64,000 nt of DNA, from contig NC_134455.1 of assembly GCF_047948215.1 (NCBI RefSeq), forward strand, positions 79,218,689 through 79,282,688. The letters are read 5' to 3'. Origin of the DNA: Lycorma delicatula. Its lineage: Eukaryota > Arthropoda > Insecta > Hemiptera > Fulgoridae. Below, one piece after another: positions 12,800-25,350 of the stretch; the stretch's first letter is position 1; each line of letters opens with the position of its first letter. The notes beneath the pieces were generated by a model, which had not been told where the DNA came from, ran no database searches, and was given only the letters and a program-made list of their open reading frames with translations. A program made the translations under genes and the position numbers.

Positions 12800-13780
12800 T
12801 TGTATTCAAAATATGCCTTCCTACAAAATCTTATTAAGCTTTTAACAATTACAACGGATAAAACAACGAAAAGGATAAAGGTACGAAGCAATATATACGA
12901 TTTATTTAATTTTAATGTAGATATAAAACAAAAAGATTGGTTGGCTACAGTTTTATTTAACATAATATTACACAGTATGTGCATTACAGAAAAATATGAG
13001 AAGGGAAAAATATATTTTTATTAATCAAATCAAATAAAAATATATGACTACGCAAATGAAATAATTGTGGTTGTTATAAACCGAACCAATATTAATGCAC
13101 TTAAAAAATAATTAAGAAGATTGAATGAAATACATTGGAGTTAAATGAATGAATTCAGATAAATAAAATTTCCACGAAACTTTTAATTCATTTAAATGTG
13201 TTTTCGAGAAATAAAAACTTAGCTATCTTGTAGGTCTGTACGCTACTAAACTGTGAAATTTGAATGAAAAACAGCATCAACTAATCGATAAAAAACGGGA
13301 AATTAAAATTTAATTTCATAAGTCTTTTTAAAAACAGGCTTACATCTTGGTAAGTATAAGTGAAAATGTATAAACGTTCGGTAAGACCAATTGTAATATA
13401 AGTGATTTAGAAACATGAATATTGAACATAGTAATAAATAAAACCTGTGAAAATTTGAGAGGAAGTGTGTTGTTAACGATATTTTGGACATTGAGAGAGA
13501 GGAGAAAGAGTGAAGCATACAAATAACTCCTGGAACGTGATAGCTTAATAAGGGGAAGGACATAGTGAAACTATAAAATTTCAGAGAATTAGATATGAGA
13601 AACGTATAAAGAATGGAAAACATAAAAGGAAATTAAAGATAATTTTGAAAAAAAGGGTTGGTACAAAGAAATTAAAGGCAGAAAAAGAGGAGATCATTTT
13701 GCATCTGTATCAGGTAGATAGGGGATCTGGTGGCAGTGTAGTACAGACGGTAGAGAAGATTACTTAATGACTGAGGGGGT
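12800..13780 (+). pseudogene. LINE reverse transcriptase relic
   Basis: 12800-13023 is open and reads KRIKVRSNIYDLFNFNVDIK, then WLATVLFNIILHS. This matches the RT stretch before the catalytic box (normally GLRQGD..SP.LFN). The box follows near 13040 as YDYANEIIVVV, a decayed form of Y/F-A-D-D. Further down are KMYKRSVRPIVI (near 13363) and pieces of the C-terminal region to about 13760. Catalytic Asp residues are lost and stops are frequent. The block order matches insect endonuclease-RT LINEs. Confidence 0.72.
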
Positions 13781-14838
13781 TGGAGAACAATTATATAGGA
13801 GGACAAACTAGCAATGAGCTGTAGAATCAAGAAAAAGGGGAAACGTTTTTCTACATTTTTATGTAGAGAAAATTAAGTTAAAAATTTGCTTGTAAAATTA
13901 TATTAAAATAATATAAAAATAATATGATCAGACTCGCCACTGGAGTTAACTAGGTTTATATCCCTCAAAACGCATTTTATTATCAACCCTAAAATGAATT
14001 TTTACCCTCTATCTAAAGTCTTAGAAACCGATACGGTATACACCACCAACCATCTAAAAATATTAGTACGTCTATCCTTACTTTCATATCTAGTCCTAGG
14101 AATGACTGGAATTGTGAATTCTGATGCAACTTCATAGTTGATTCTGTAAGTATGTTTACAGATTCTCCATAAATGACTCACTCATTTTCTTGATATTAGT
14201 AATTTATTCTCCTTATCTTACTGGCTTCAAAATACGACTAACACGTTTAAAAATGTTGTAGCTTTTTTTTTAAATAACAAAAGTTTAAATATAAACAATT
14301 AACGAAATATTTGCATAGAGTATTTTTTTAGCAACAGAATAAGAGTGATATCAAAGCTTGTGCAGTTATTGGTATATATGATAAAATGATTTCGGCCTTG
14401 CAATTAACTTAATATAAAAAAGAACAAACGATACATTTTTAAGAGATAAACGTTTTTCTTTAAATATTTTTTTAAGTAAATTTTATTCTAACAAATATTT
14501 TGGTAAAATTCATTCCAATCAAGAAATGGTATAAAGCTGTTTTTTCCCCTAGAGGGGAGTGAAAACATTTTATAATGAGGTATAGTTAAAATATATATTG
14601 GACAAAGAATTAACAAATTTAAAATATTTATTATGATACAAATCATATATTTAACTTTTTAATTTTATTTAGTTTCGAAAGATATAATAAATTAATCTTG
14701 TTTTTTATTTGTTTTCTTCAACCTGTTTTCCAGCTACTACTAGGTCTGAGTGAGGGTGCTTAGGCAAATGCAAGTACTACTACAGGCTTGCCAGGCCTGA
14801 CATAGCTACAGATATAGTGTAATGTACCGGCAAATATA
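13781..14838. other. Non-coding, mostly unassigned
   Basis: AT-rich sequence. A short GC-richer piece at about 14730-14835 precedes the SINE and may be its degraded tail. Confidence 0.4.
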
Positions 14839-15025
14839 TAGTCTGGAACAGACTCAGGTCGTCCACACCTGAGACGTTTAGTTTATTGAAACCCAATCAT
14901 CATACAACACCGGTGTCCACAGTCTAACATTCAAATCCGTATTAAAGCAACTGCCGTTACAAGGACTCGAACTTTAGAACTTTCGACATCAAAAATCAGC
15001 TGACTTTGTGATGAGTCTATTAGTC
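14839..15025 (-). repeat. SINE family 1, degraded copy
   Basis: The reverse complement matches the other family 1 copies: a tRNA-like head with a B-box remnant (around 14960-14980), then AATACTAGA..TGG.TACCGGTGTT, GGTTGGGTTTCAATTAACC and a GACCTGAG block. Similar copies lie at 31694-31988, 53171-53362 and 63588-63872. Confidence 0.8.
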
Positions 15026-15050
15026 TTATTAAAGAATATTTCCTCCTCTT

Positions 15051-15244
15051 TTTCTGTTTAGCCTTCGGAAAACCGTAAGGTAATTACTATAGAGAATTAA
15101 TGAGGATGATATGTATGTATATAAATGAAGTGTAGTCTTGTACATTCTGGGGTCGACCGTTCCTGAGATGCGTGGTTAATTGAAATCCAATCACCAAAGA
15201 ACACCGGTATCCACGATCGAGTATTCAAATCAGTATAAAAGGCT
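15051..15244 (-). repeat. SINE family 1, body without tRNA head
   Basis: The reverse complement carries ATCGTGGATACCGGTGTTC, CAATTAACCACGCATCTCAG, the ACTACACTTCATTTA block and the tail CGGAAGGCTAAACAG. The tRNA-like head is missing. It sits in the same orientation 25 bp from the previous copy, so the two may be a tandem or dimer insertion. Confidence 0.85.
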
Positions 15245-16007
15245 TAAATTATTGCTTCACATTGTCTTTAAAAGATACTTTTTGTGTCCGTGATACTTGT
15301 AAAGCACCTGAAATGGAAGAGTCAGAGTTATTTTCTCTCATAAAAACGATTTTCATTATACTGCCAACATATAGGGTGATGATATCACGATTGGCTGAAT
15401 ACCATCTGCATTTCGGTAAACATTGTTTACCTTGTATTTGCTACTTTTGAGAATGCTTACACCATTTTGTAAAGCAACTCCTGTATTTTTTCTGGTTACC
15501 TGTAATCGATTAATGATGATACATATTAGGCAAATTAATGTATTCAATTACTTTAATGGACTATATTTCTAACAAATTTTAAACGGTTGAAGGTGTCAAA
15601 ATAGTCCATAAAAAATTTAGGAATTATATTTACATGCATTCCGTCTCTTATTCAATTTAAAATAACTAATATCCCTATATTGTTCGCTAAAAAAAGGGAA
15701 TAGTTAATTTTTTTGGTTTTATTTTCTTCAATTATTTAATTTGTAACTATGCGTTTTTTTCTGCATTAAATTGGATATTATCTGAATTATGGGTAATAGT
15801 ATGTAATTATAGACTCACCTTTAATGTTTTCTATACTAAGCTATGTTACAAGGAAATAGTGTTTATATTTTAAAGAACTACTAGTTAAGAGTCGGAAATA
15901 TGAAAACAAAAATATTATTTTTCCTCAAAAGTCGTTTTTGGAAGTGACATTCTCCTGGAGAAGAGTCAGTTTCAAGAGGTTCTGGTCATTCTTCATCATT
16001 GCATAGT
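15245..16007. other. Unassigned
   Basis: No recognised gene. A 62-codon + strand frame at 15262-15450 has no motif I can name. Confidence 0.35.
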
Positions 16008-16039
16008 TTTCTGATAGCTTTAAATAAAGCTATCAGAAA
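16008..16039. repeat. Perfect hairpin, 15-bp stem and 2-base loop
   Basis: TTTCTGATAGCTTTA, AA, TAAAGCTATCAGAAA. A second, imperfect palindrome (CGTATTCAT..ATGAATACG) follows at about 16076-16107. Both lie just downstream, in the transcription sense, of the Merlin-like transposase end. Confidence 0.9.
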
Positions 16040-16116
16040 TATTCTATCAGAAATTTGTATTTAATATAAGCAGTACGTATTCATACTTTATTTAAAGCAT
16101 GAATACGTGATTTATA

Positions 16117-16298
16117 TTAAGAACGAAACCTGAGAAAGATGAATTCAGCAATGTGATCACTTAAATAGTATTTTCTGTTGCTCTATCTTGGCATTGTTCC
16201 GTGTACATCTTGATACATCCTTTCAATGGTTTGTGTATGTGCTCCAGTATCAGGGTTAACAAAATTCAAAGAATGATTGACCGTTAAATTATGAAGGA
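16117..16298 (-). pseudogene. Merlin / ISXO2-like DDE transposase C-terminal fragment
   Basis: One minus-strand frame reads LTVNHSLNFVNPDTGAHTQT followed directly by IERMY, then after one stop YLSDHIAEFIFLRFRS. The NHS.NFV.P.TGAHTQTIE signature with a downstream L..EF..R block is the C-terminal half of IS1016/ISXO2-like (Merlin) transposases. The Glu in TIE probably supplies the last catalytic acid. Only about 60 codons remain, with a stop after TMPR. The fragment is cut where the R1-like relic begins at about 16300. Assignment rests on motif recall. Confidence 0.75.
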
Positions 16299-16299
16299 T

Positions 16300-17060
16300 A
16301 TATCTTCATAGACCGGACCGCAACATGTAGTGGGCCGGATAGGACGATGCTATGCTTCAAATGTGGTGATCCTGGCCATTAAAGGAAAGACTACGCCCAC
16401 GCCGCGAAGTGTCTCACATCTGGTAAGAAGGGTCATCCTTTCGGACGAAAGAGTTCCAGGACGTCCTCCCACTGCAGCTTTTATGTCAAGTCATTGAGAT
16501 AAAAGCTGCAAGGAGACTTTGGGATGAATCTAGGAACGGTGCTTGGACACGGCGGTTGCTCCCTACGATAAAACCTTGGGTGGAAGAACCTATGGTGAAG
16601 TGAGGTACGAGCTAACCTAGTTCCTTACGGGACATGTGTGTTTCTGCTCGTACCTTAAGAGGTTCAGACGGACGGAGTAACCTGTGTGTGTACTGTGAAT
16701 AGGTTGACCTCGTTGATCACACCTTCTTCAACTGCCATCACTGGTAGCAATCGCGGGCAGACTGTTATCAGACTAGGCTGTGGTAGAGTGCATCAAGGGT
16801 AAGCTGGCGGATGAGTAGTGGGTGACGGTCAGCCTCGTGAGATGGCAGCGGGGGCCTATCCGGGTCGTCACCTGCCGATGACTGCCGGTGAACGTCAGAT
16901 CCTGCGCTGAGAAGCTGGCAGTCGTGCATCCCGCACTCACCCGTAGGAACCGTATTCCTGCCTCGCGGCCAGGTCCAGTTCCTATGGAAGAAGGGGGAAG
17001 TTTTTTAGAAAGTGTGAGCCCCGCATCTTAGAGTGGGCCTAACGGCGGCTGGTAGAGCTT
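16300..17060 (+). pseudogene. R1-like LINE with large internal deletion
   Basis: The 5' part encodes the ORF1 zinc knuckle CFKCGDPGH (16353-16379), a stop in place of the next residue, then RKD and a Tyr (16392-16394) where the last Cys should be. A second knuckle-like CLTSGKKGHP follows. About 130 bp later the sequence is already the ORF2 C-terminus: EIKAARRLWDESRNGAWTRR, KPWVEE, then GEVRYELT, FLTGH and a CX2C-X7-H-X4-C finger (16685-16735, with one stop inside). The endonuclease, RT and most of ORF2 (roughly a thousand codons in R1 elements) are missing. The GC-rich sequence to about 17060 fits an R1 3' UTR. Non-functional. Confidence 0.82.
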
Positions 17061-20000
17061 TTCCTTTCCCTTACAGAAAACAAAAAAAATCCTTCTTGCT
17101 GTAAATAATAGTAGAATTTCCAACAGTTACTAATTATTGTTGTGACAAGCAAAATGTATTTCTTAAGAACAATCAGTAATGTTTCACTATCTCGAGTGGG
17201 CACGAACAAAAAAAAAAATACATTTTTTGCTGTAACGCTCAATGCCACAAAAATTCTACAATGAAGTAATCTTCCCGTTGTGTTTGCCGTGGCCAATTTT
17301 CACTTCATTGATTTCTATAATTTTACCAATAATACATGGCACTTTCGAAACTTCTTCCACGCACACTTCAGATAAATACTCCAGTCCAAAATTTTGCGGA
17401 GTATTGTTCATTTCATTAAAAGGAAAATCTTGTCTTGCAGACACAACTAAAATCCAATAAAAACCGTAAATCAATAAATTTGTTGTTTTTTTTTTTAAAT
17501 TGTGGTTTTATATTTTTATTTTGACTAACCTTTTATTGACACTTTTTGAAGATTTTTTTTCTTATGATTGTCAACTGTTAGAACACGTTTGTGTAAGAAA
17601 AAATATCATCCTCTTCATTAAGGGCCATTTAATAATTTCTCACTCGAGATATTTTGTAAAACGCAGTAAAACAATGTAATAATACAGAAACTTTTTAAAG
17701 TAACATCACTTTCTGATGTTACTAAAAATTTACTTAAAGTTAATTCATAATCGTCACACAAACAAAAGCATTACTAGATGACGCCATTTACACGTGGTAA
17801 CTAATGATTCCGCGTACTGAACTTAGTACGATATCAGCAAATATAATGTAACGCCCGCTTTGTTCACTAATATTGCCCAGTTAACCTAACTATTAACCTG
17901 ACCGACTGTTAAGTCATTGTTAACATTTCCGATCCTTAATAATTGCTTATACCTCATGCTTGTAATCCTCTGGTTAGCATGGGTTAAATGAAAAGGGTTG
18001 GAACTAAATACATAACTTTATATAGAAACAGAATTAGAATAATTTCCGTATTTCTTAAAAATTAAATCATCAGTCTTTATTAAGCAAAAGTATAATTATT
18101 TAAATAAAACAATACTCAAATGTCAAATAAACTGTTAATCATAGAAATACATAAACAAACTCCATTGAGATTCGAATACTAAAACGTGCTTAAAAAAGTA
18201 ACAACAAATGATCGTTAATTTATGTGTTAAAATGTAAAAAAAGGGTATACCCGAAAAAAATAGAGTTTAACCTTATATGAAAGTCTTTGTCCAAGAGGAA
18301 AAAATAATGGTAATCAGTTCACTGTTAACAAGAATCTTACAAATTTACAAACATAAATTTTTAAATAAACAATTTTAAAATGCTTTCATTTCATTTTTAA
18401 ATGGAATCAAACCGAGTACATTGTCCTACAAATGTGATTACTAATCCTCTGAAACATTAAAAATTAAAAAAAAAATACATCATATAATGGAACTAGAATT
18501 ACGTTTCACAAAAGGTTACGTTATACGTGAGTAATTTGATTCTTAATTGGAATGTAACAAAAGGTACACAAGTTGAAATTTGTAATATTCTACCTCAAGA
18601 AAGATATTTGTGTTAAAGGAAAATCAGGAATGACTAGAATATTTAATGATTAAAAATAAAGTTTACTTACTTAAACGAGTCTATACATTTTATTCTTTCT
18701 TTTTTAATTTAATTAAAACTAGTTAGAAGAAGTTCATTGTTCAGTGTTGTGTTCGGTAAAATTCCTTACTGAACTGAATTGTATACATGACGACCGATTG
18801 ACAAGCGCACATACAAACATAAATAAACATACATACGCGCAATGGACTGACTAAATCTTAATTGTTATTTTTGACAAATTATTTGTTTGAACAATATTTT
18901 AAAATTGCTTGTGTATATGTGTATATATAACAACTACAGATTTATCAACTGTGCATACTAAATACTACGAATTATGGATACAAGCCAATTTATACTCTTA
19001 ACATGCTATTAGATCCTAGTTCTGAATAATTTCTGTTTTAATTTGTCTTTAAATATTTGCTTTATTTGTGTACACGTATTTAAATCAACTTAAAGTTGAT
19101 ATTCAACGAACGAACAATTGATAATTGAATTCAATAAATATATGTGTTGAATGTGAACACTTTTGTCTCGGATTTGGATTTTGGATTCGGATTAAGCATA
19201 GAGGAATACAAAAATACAGGAATTGCCGCGGTCGGCGGTCGGATTAACCTATAAATTGCCGCCAAAAATAAAAATGTACTAATTATTACCCAATAACGGT
19301 GTAAGCTATCAATTTGAATCTAACGTACTAATGAAAGACATATTAAAAAGGATAAAACACATAAATATCAATTTTTTAAATCAAGTTTAAGACCCAATAT
19401 GGTGGAAAACTAACTTTTTAATAATTGAAAAAAAATATAACATGTAATAAAACCAAAAAAAAAAAAAAATGAGATAAATAAATTATATTAAATTAGCGTG
19501 TGTCATCCTAAATAGAAGTAAAAAATAATAATTTTGTTAGAATTGAATTAATAATTGAGAAAATAACAATAATTTTTGTTCGGGAAAGTCTTACTAGACT
19601 TTTCATTGATGACGGGTTTAATTTAATTTAAATGCATATGTTATTAGACTAGTTTTTGGGTTTCAAGTCATATTAGTCTGTGTCAATGACCTGAGAGGAA
19701 AAATATAGTTAGGTTTACAACCGGTTATCAGTCATATAAATTTTATTTATAACACTGGTGCTAAAAAAAAACAAAAAAAACGATTATTCTAAAGACGATA
19801 ATATCATTAAACTATTATTGTAAGCTTAAAATATGAGGACCATTATATGAAAATAAATTGATCAATTAACCTAAAATGTATTATTATTTTCCACATGCGT
19901 GGTAAGAACTGAAGAAAAACGTTTGTAGGTAACATGACATGGAATTCAAGTTATTCGAAAAAATTTTAAAAAATAAATCATATTCAAGAATAACTAAACC

Positions 20001-21189
20001 ATAAGAATTCAATGCCATGCTTAAATAGAAAAATGAGGTTTCCTGTTCCCTACCTCAATGATCTGAATATATTGTTACATATCAGCATGTCAAGCCCACC
20101 AAAAGCAGAAGAAATTAAGCTCTGGGATATTTTTATATATTGCTACTGTGTTCACCAGTAATCTAAAGAAATAATACATTATTGATGCTGTTTGCAGCTA
20201 AGTGCTCTTAAACATAAGCTAAAAGGAGTCTTAGCCATAAGTTAGTTTGTGACAAATAGAATAAAACAAGAAATTAATGTGCCCTTTGCTGTTGATAACA
20301 ACGTTTTACAAAATGTTGAATCTGTTCACAATGAAAGTAATATTTTATGAGTTTCTCTCAATTATAATAAAACTGAATGTCTGAATGTATACATGTTTTA
20401 AAATAATCCTTAAATTTACCAATATAAATCAATTTTTTTCAAGTTACTCTACAATAGTCAGACAAATATCTACTGCATCCCTTGTGTTTCCAAGGCAGCT
20501 AATTCTAAGATTTTCAATTAACAAAAATTTTAATATCGAAGTATAACAAGCTGTTCTTTTGTGAATGATATCTATTTTCAATGGCAAGTAAAATTGAATA
20601 TTTTCTTGGCTCCTTGAAGCCAAGAAATAGGTCCTTCAAATTAATAAAATTAAAAAGAAATATTGCTATACTCTTAATATATTTAACAAAAAAATTCATT
20701 CTACCTTCAAAGAGAATAAAGAGTTAATAGGAATGGAAACTCGTGCAAGTTAATAAACGTCACGAACCACTGGACCCAAGTATCAAAGTTTATCTTTAAA
20801 AACGTTTTCTTTAAGGAAAAAGTTTCCTTTAAAATTTTTCAGCTCTTTTTGATTGACAAATAATTTAATTATCACAACGTACGAACAGTTATTTTTCAAG
20901 ATGTCTTCTATCTTTAAAGATTAATTAAAAAATTAAACGATGTCATACATTTAAGTAATCTAACTCTAGTTCTTCTAGATCTTGTTAACTAACAAAATTA
21001 AGTTATTTTGACATTTGAACAGTTATTTATGAAAAAATGTTCTGATTTTTATGGTAAAAATCAGAAATCAATAATTTGTAGCTGATTGGATCATTTTTGA
21101 CTTCCCAGCTCTTCCTCAATTAATTAAATTTGTAAATAGCCTCACTATTAATAGAAACTTTAACACTCATATAGATCAAGGAATTATCC
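17061..21189. other. About 4.1 kb AT-rich DNA with no recognised element
   Basis: I see no coding region or repeat I can name. Short frames at 17039-17474 overlap on both strands and look incidental. A GC-rich patch at about 19225-19260 (GCCGCGGTCGGCGGTCGG) stands out but is unassigned. Confidence 0.5.
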
Positions 21190-24100
21190 TATTTACAAGG
21201 GCAAGATAGCTGTGCAGAAATTCAAAACCCTGCAAAAGGTCAATTACGTCGAGACGAAGAAGACTGTAAACGCCCCCAAGCCAAGAGCAACAAACACTTA
21301 TGCTCAGTCTGCGGCTGCTGCTCCTGCTCCAACTGCGGGGTGATACAGACCAGATTCTCGGTAAACTTGCGCTCACAGTAGCTACTATTATTGAGAGAAT
21401 AATTGACAATAGAATGAAGTCGCTCACTCATAAGGAATTTATAAAACCTGTGATAAAGATACAGCCTCCAGCTAATACATCGATTCTAAGCAAAAGCGGA
21501 TCTGAACAGAAGAAGACAGCTGCTAAACTAGTGATTCCAGTGTGTCGGCACAACATTTTAGATGATAGTGCAAAAAAAGTGGTTGCTTCGGAGTTTTCTA
21601 CGGATTCCCAAGCCTCCTTCTACTGAGTTGGTCTCCAAACCATAGAGCCACCAAAAACCACAAAGGGGAGGCCTGTTAACTGACTGCATGAGGCGGTGAC
21701 TGGTGCGACTCTTGTTGTGGGAATCTCGCACGTTCCCGCCTATCAATCCGCGCCGAAACCAAGCGTCGATACATGCCCGTTGTCTTACCAGCTTCGATGG
21801 TCTCCGATTCGGAGGCCGGGAGCTATACAAGCGATGTCATATTTATCGACACGAAGCTGTTCGTAAAATGGAAAAGAAGAGGAAAAATGGATGGCCGAAA
21901 GGCAAACCAAGAGATTACATAATTTAAAGAAATAGCGAGTCGATAATTCAATGGAGCATCAATGGGTGTTTGTCAAACATCCATGATCTCCAACGCTTGG
22001 TACATAATGTAGACCCAATTTGTGTATGCTTGTAAGAAACACATTTCTGCCGAGATGAAAATTTCCAGTTAAGAAGATACAATAAATTACGGCAAGACCA
22101 ACCACCAAATATAAGAGTTAGAGGTGAAATACCCATGCAAACATTGACTAGAGCTACCACTAAAGCGGTTGAAATAAACACAAATCTGCAAGCGGTCGCA
22201 ATCAGAATGGAGTGGCCGCTGCAGATGACTATTGGCAGCACATACTTGCCGAATTTTGAATGGAAGTAGGATCACATAATACGATTAATTGCTCAGCTTT
22301 CCCCACCCATTCTAATGGTGGGTGCACATTAATGCACACAGCTTTGTTTGGGGTTCGGATCGAGTAGATCTCCGTCGAAAATAATTGGAAAAGGTCCGGA
22401 TGAAATTCATTATGACATGATCAGGCACATGAATACCACTGCAAAACATAGATTGTTAGAAATATACAATCAGATATGGCGGAATGGAATGTACCCGCCG
22501 CAGTGGAAAAAAGCCCATATTGTTCCAGTGCAAATGAAAGATAAAAATCTGACAGATCCCAATAGTTACCGTCCTATTTCTTTGACGTGCGCTGTGGGAA
22601 AAATATTTGAAAAAATGATAAATAATTGACTCGTTTGGATTTTAGTAAAAGAAAATCTCTTATTCTCACATCAAGCGAGTTTCAGGCAACACCACTCTAC
22701 TACTGACCAAATGATTAATTTAGAGATTATAATATATAACAGCTTCATCACAAAAAAAAACATTGCATTCCGATACAATGTTTTTTTTGTATCTTTGACC
22801 TTTACAGGTCAAGGAAGACTCCGGTCTTCTTTGACCTACAGAAGTCATTCGATATGACCTGGCGTTATGGTATAATGCTTCAATCACATGAATGGGGTAT
22901 TTGCGGCAATCTGCCAGTATTACTCTGGCTATTGCAAGCGGCCGCTGTCGCCTTACACTATTCGGCTACACCAGCTTCGTCAATATTACTCAGCAACTGT
23001 CGCCTTAATCCGTTCGGCTATAACAGCTACATATTACTCAGCAACTAAAAGAATGATCGTACTTTTCAAGTACGTGTTAACAATGAATACTCGTCAGAAA
23101 TATGACTGGAAAATGGCATACCACAAGGTTTGCCGTTGAGCGGTACTTGTTCACTATCCCCATTAATAAACTGATATTAGCTATTCCAGCAAAAATCAGC
23201 AAAAGTGTTTATGTCGATGATCTGGCAATATATATATGCCAGCAATACTACAGTTATGATGAAGCACAAATTGCAATGTGAATAATAAACACCCTCAACG
23301 GAGTTGCGAGGAAAAATAGTTTCAAATTTTCACCAGAGAAAACGTGCTGTGTACACTTCTGTAGAAAGACAATTCTTCACCGAAGTCCTGTAATGACCAT
23401 TGACGACCATCCAATAGAATACAAGGATAATGTTTGATTTTTAGGTCTATTACTTGTTAAATCCCTTATATGGGAATTACATATACAGGACTTGAGTGAT
23501 AGAGCAAAAAAGCCCTAAACATTATTAAATGTTTATCCAACATCAAATGGGGCTCAGATAAAGAAATACTACTGAGGCTGTACAAAGCATTGGTTCAATT
23601 GAAACTCGACTACGGAAGTACTGTATATTCATCCGCTGGAATGTCGCATTGTAAGAAAGATTGACGTAATATATAACAACGTAATAAGATATGCCACAAG
23701 CGCTTTCCGTACAAGTCCGGCGACTAGTCTAATGTCAGAAGCCGGAATAAAGCCACTAAATTAGAGAAAAGAGATCCTATTGCTAAGATATTTGGCAAAT
23801 ATATTAAATCTTTCCTACCCATATAAATAATAAAATATTGAACAATCTTCTTTTGCCTGCATTATACTAACGTCTTGCTACCTATTCCAGCCAGAATACA
23901 GTATTACGAATTAATAAGAAAATATGAAATTGATCTTCTGGAGACATTACCAATTTCTGTAAGAGAAATACCGCTATGACTCTTACCAGAGATAAATACA
24001 AGATTGGATCAAGGAGATTGGATCTCTCCTGTGGAAAAATAGAAAAGAAAACATCAGTAATCAACCAACAGGTATTTTTATCAACCGTCACTAGTTAGGA

Positions 24101-24899
24101 AGGTATATTAAAATTTATACTTACGGTTCTAAAACCAAATACGGTGTTGGATGTTCCATATATATATATATAAAATGGAGAAGTCCATTTTTGGAAACTG
24201 CCAAATATGGCAAGTGTTTATACGGCAGAATTTATTGCCGTACAGCAAGCTCTTCGCTACCTGACCATTTCTGCGAAGCGAGCGTTTTAGATGTTCCGAT
24301 TAGTTAAGTGCACTTACTGTAGTTAAGAACAAGAATATTAAGGACGTCCTTATCGCAAACATCCTATCCACTCTGCACGTTCTAAATGGACAAGGACAGC
24401 CATGTATATTTGTATGGACTTCAGGGCATGCTGGCATTGCAGGAAAGAAAAGCGCAGAGGAAGCTGCCAGAAAGGCAAAACAGTCTGTCATGACCTGGAA
24501 TTCCTGTATGAGTGGCCGATGTTAAAATTTGTCTAATGTAATAAGAACAGGTGGATTAATGATTGGAGAAGATTAAATACCAAACGCAATTAAAACTTCT
24601 CCATATAAATGGAAGAGTGGCGTAAAGCTAACTCGCCGAGAACAAGTTGCGGTGACCAGACTCAGAATCGGTCATACGCGAATAACAAATTCATATTTGT
24701 TAACCGGCGAAGAAAGACCAATATGTGATGTTTGTAATAAAGCACTTACAGTCAAGCATCTAATACAAGAGTGTACCATATATGAAGACCTCAGAAAGAG
24801 GTTCGTTGTAAGAAATAGTACCCCTGCTGATTTGGATAATGGAAATGAAGAAAAAATAGTTGCGTATCTGCACGCCAGTGGAGTATCAACATCTCTTTA
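21190..24899 (+). pseudogene. I-like LINE (ORF1 end, endonuclease, RT, RNase H), inactive
   Basis: Domain remains in order. ORF1 C-terminus at about 21200-21345 (KFKTLQKVNYVETKK, TYAQSAAAA). APE-type endonuclease from 21943 (IIQWSINGC), with the Q of QETH replaced by a stop near 22037 and NAHS.VWGSD near 22330-22362. A deletion then joins straight to RT (GPDEIHYDMIRHM, NSYRPISLTCAVGKIFEK; motif A FFDLQKSFD near 22828-22854; intact YVDD at 23210-23221). RNase H begins YTYGSKT (24116-24136), where the first catalytic Asp is Tyr, and continues DS*SALT and WTSGHAGIAG. The final block is CDVCNKALTVKHLIQEC (CX2C-X7-H-X4-C) with a stop at 24897-24899. Many stops and frameshifts make it dead. The RNase H domain and block order favour the I clade. 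Confidence 0.9.
22915..23046 (+). repeat. Imperfect tandem duplication inside the LINE RT region
   Basis: TGTCGCCTTA..C.ATTCGGCTA is repeated as TGTCGCCTTAATCCGTTCGGCTA about 60 bp later, and each copy is followed by AATATTACTCAGCAAC or a near match. It adds sequence between RT motif A and the YVDD box. Confidence 0.7.
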
Positions 24900-25350
24900 A
24901 GCAAATTCAAGTTGTGTTAAGGAATCACTAAGTGAGTAGTTTAATTCTATGTATAAAAGGGAAGTCTTGAAGCGTGGCACATATAGGGCCGGGAGGTAGC
25001 TTTCTTGCATAGGATACCCGGCCCCGCTTGCATACAAGAGTGGGTAAGTCGGGACGTATCCGATGATGGCATAGGAAACCCTCGTGGGTGGATGGAAGGC
25101 GCGGGGCAAAGAGTATGCGCAAGGCATGCCTGAAGCCAAGTACGTCAGGACCGGAAAGGGAGAACCCGCCAAGGGGTTCTTTGGCCGTCCTAAACAGGTA
25201 GTCGAATTGCTCTTATGACGCGAGGGAGATCCCGATAAGTTAAGTCCTACAGGACAATTTATAGGGAGGCAGTCAACTGCCACGGCATCCTGGGGCGACT
25301 GATATAATGTTTAAAGGTGGTTTCTGTTGCCCCGGGGACTACTTATAAAA
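24900..25350 (+). repeat. GC-rich 3' UTR of the I-like LINE
   Basis: It directly follows the ORF2 stop and is strongly GC-rich compared with flanking DNA. It ends near CCCCGGGGACTACTTAT and an A-rich stretch at about 25347-25355, as expected for a LINE 3' end. A 128-codon antisense open frame (24897-25283) overlaps it but is explained by the GC-rich composition. Confidence 0.65.

Noticed and set aside
24897..25283. 128-codon minus-strand frame
   Set aside because: It covers the GC-rich LINE 3' UTR in antisense, and the composition alone explains the lack of stops.
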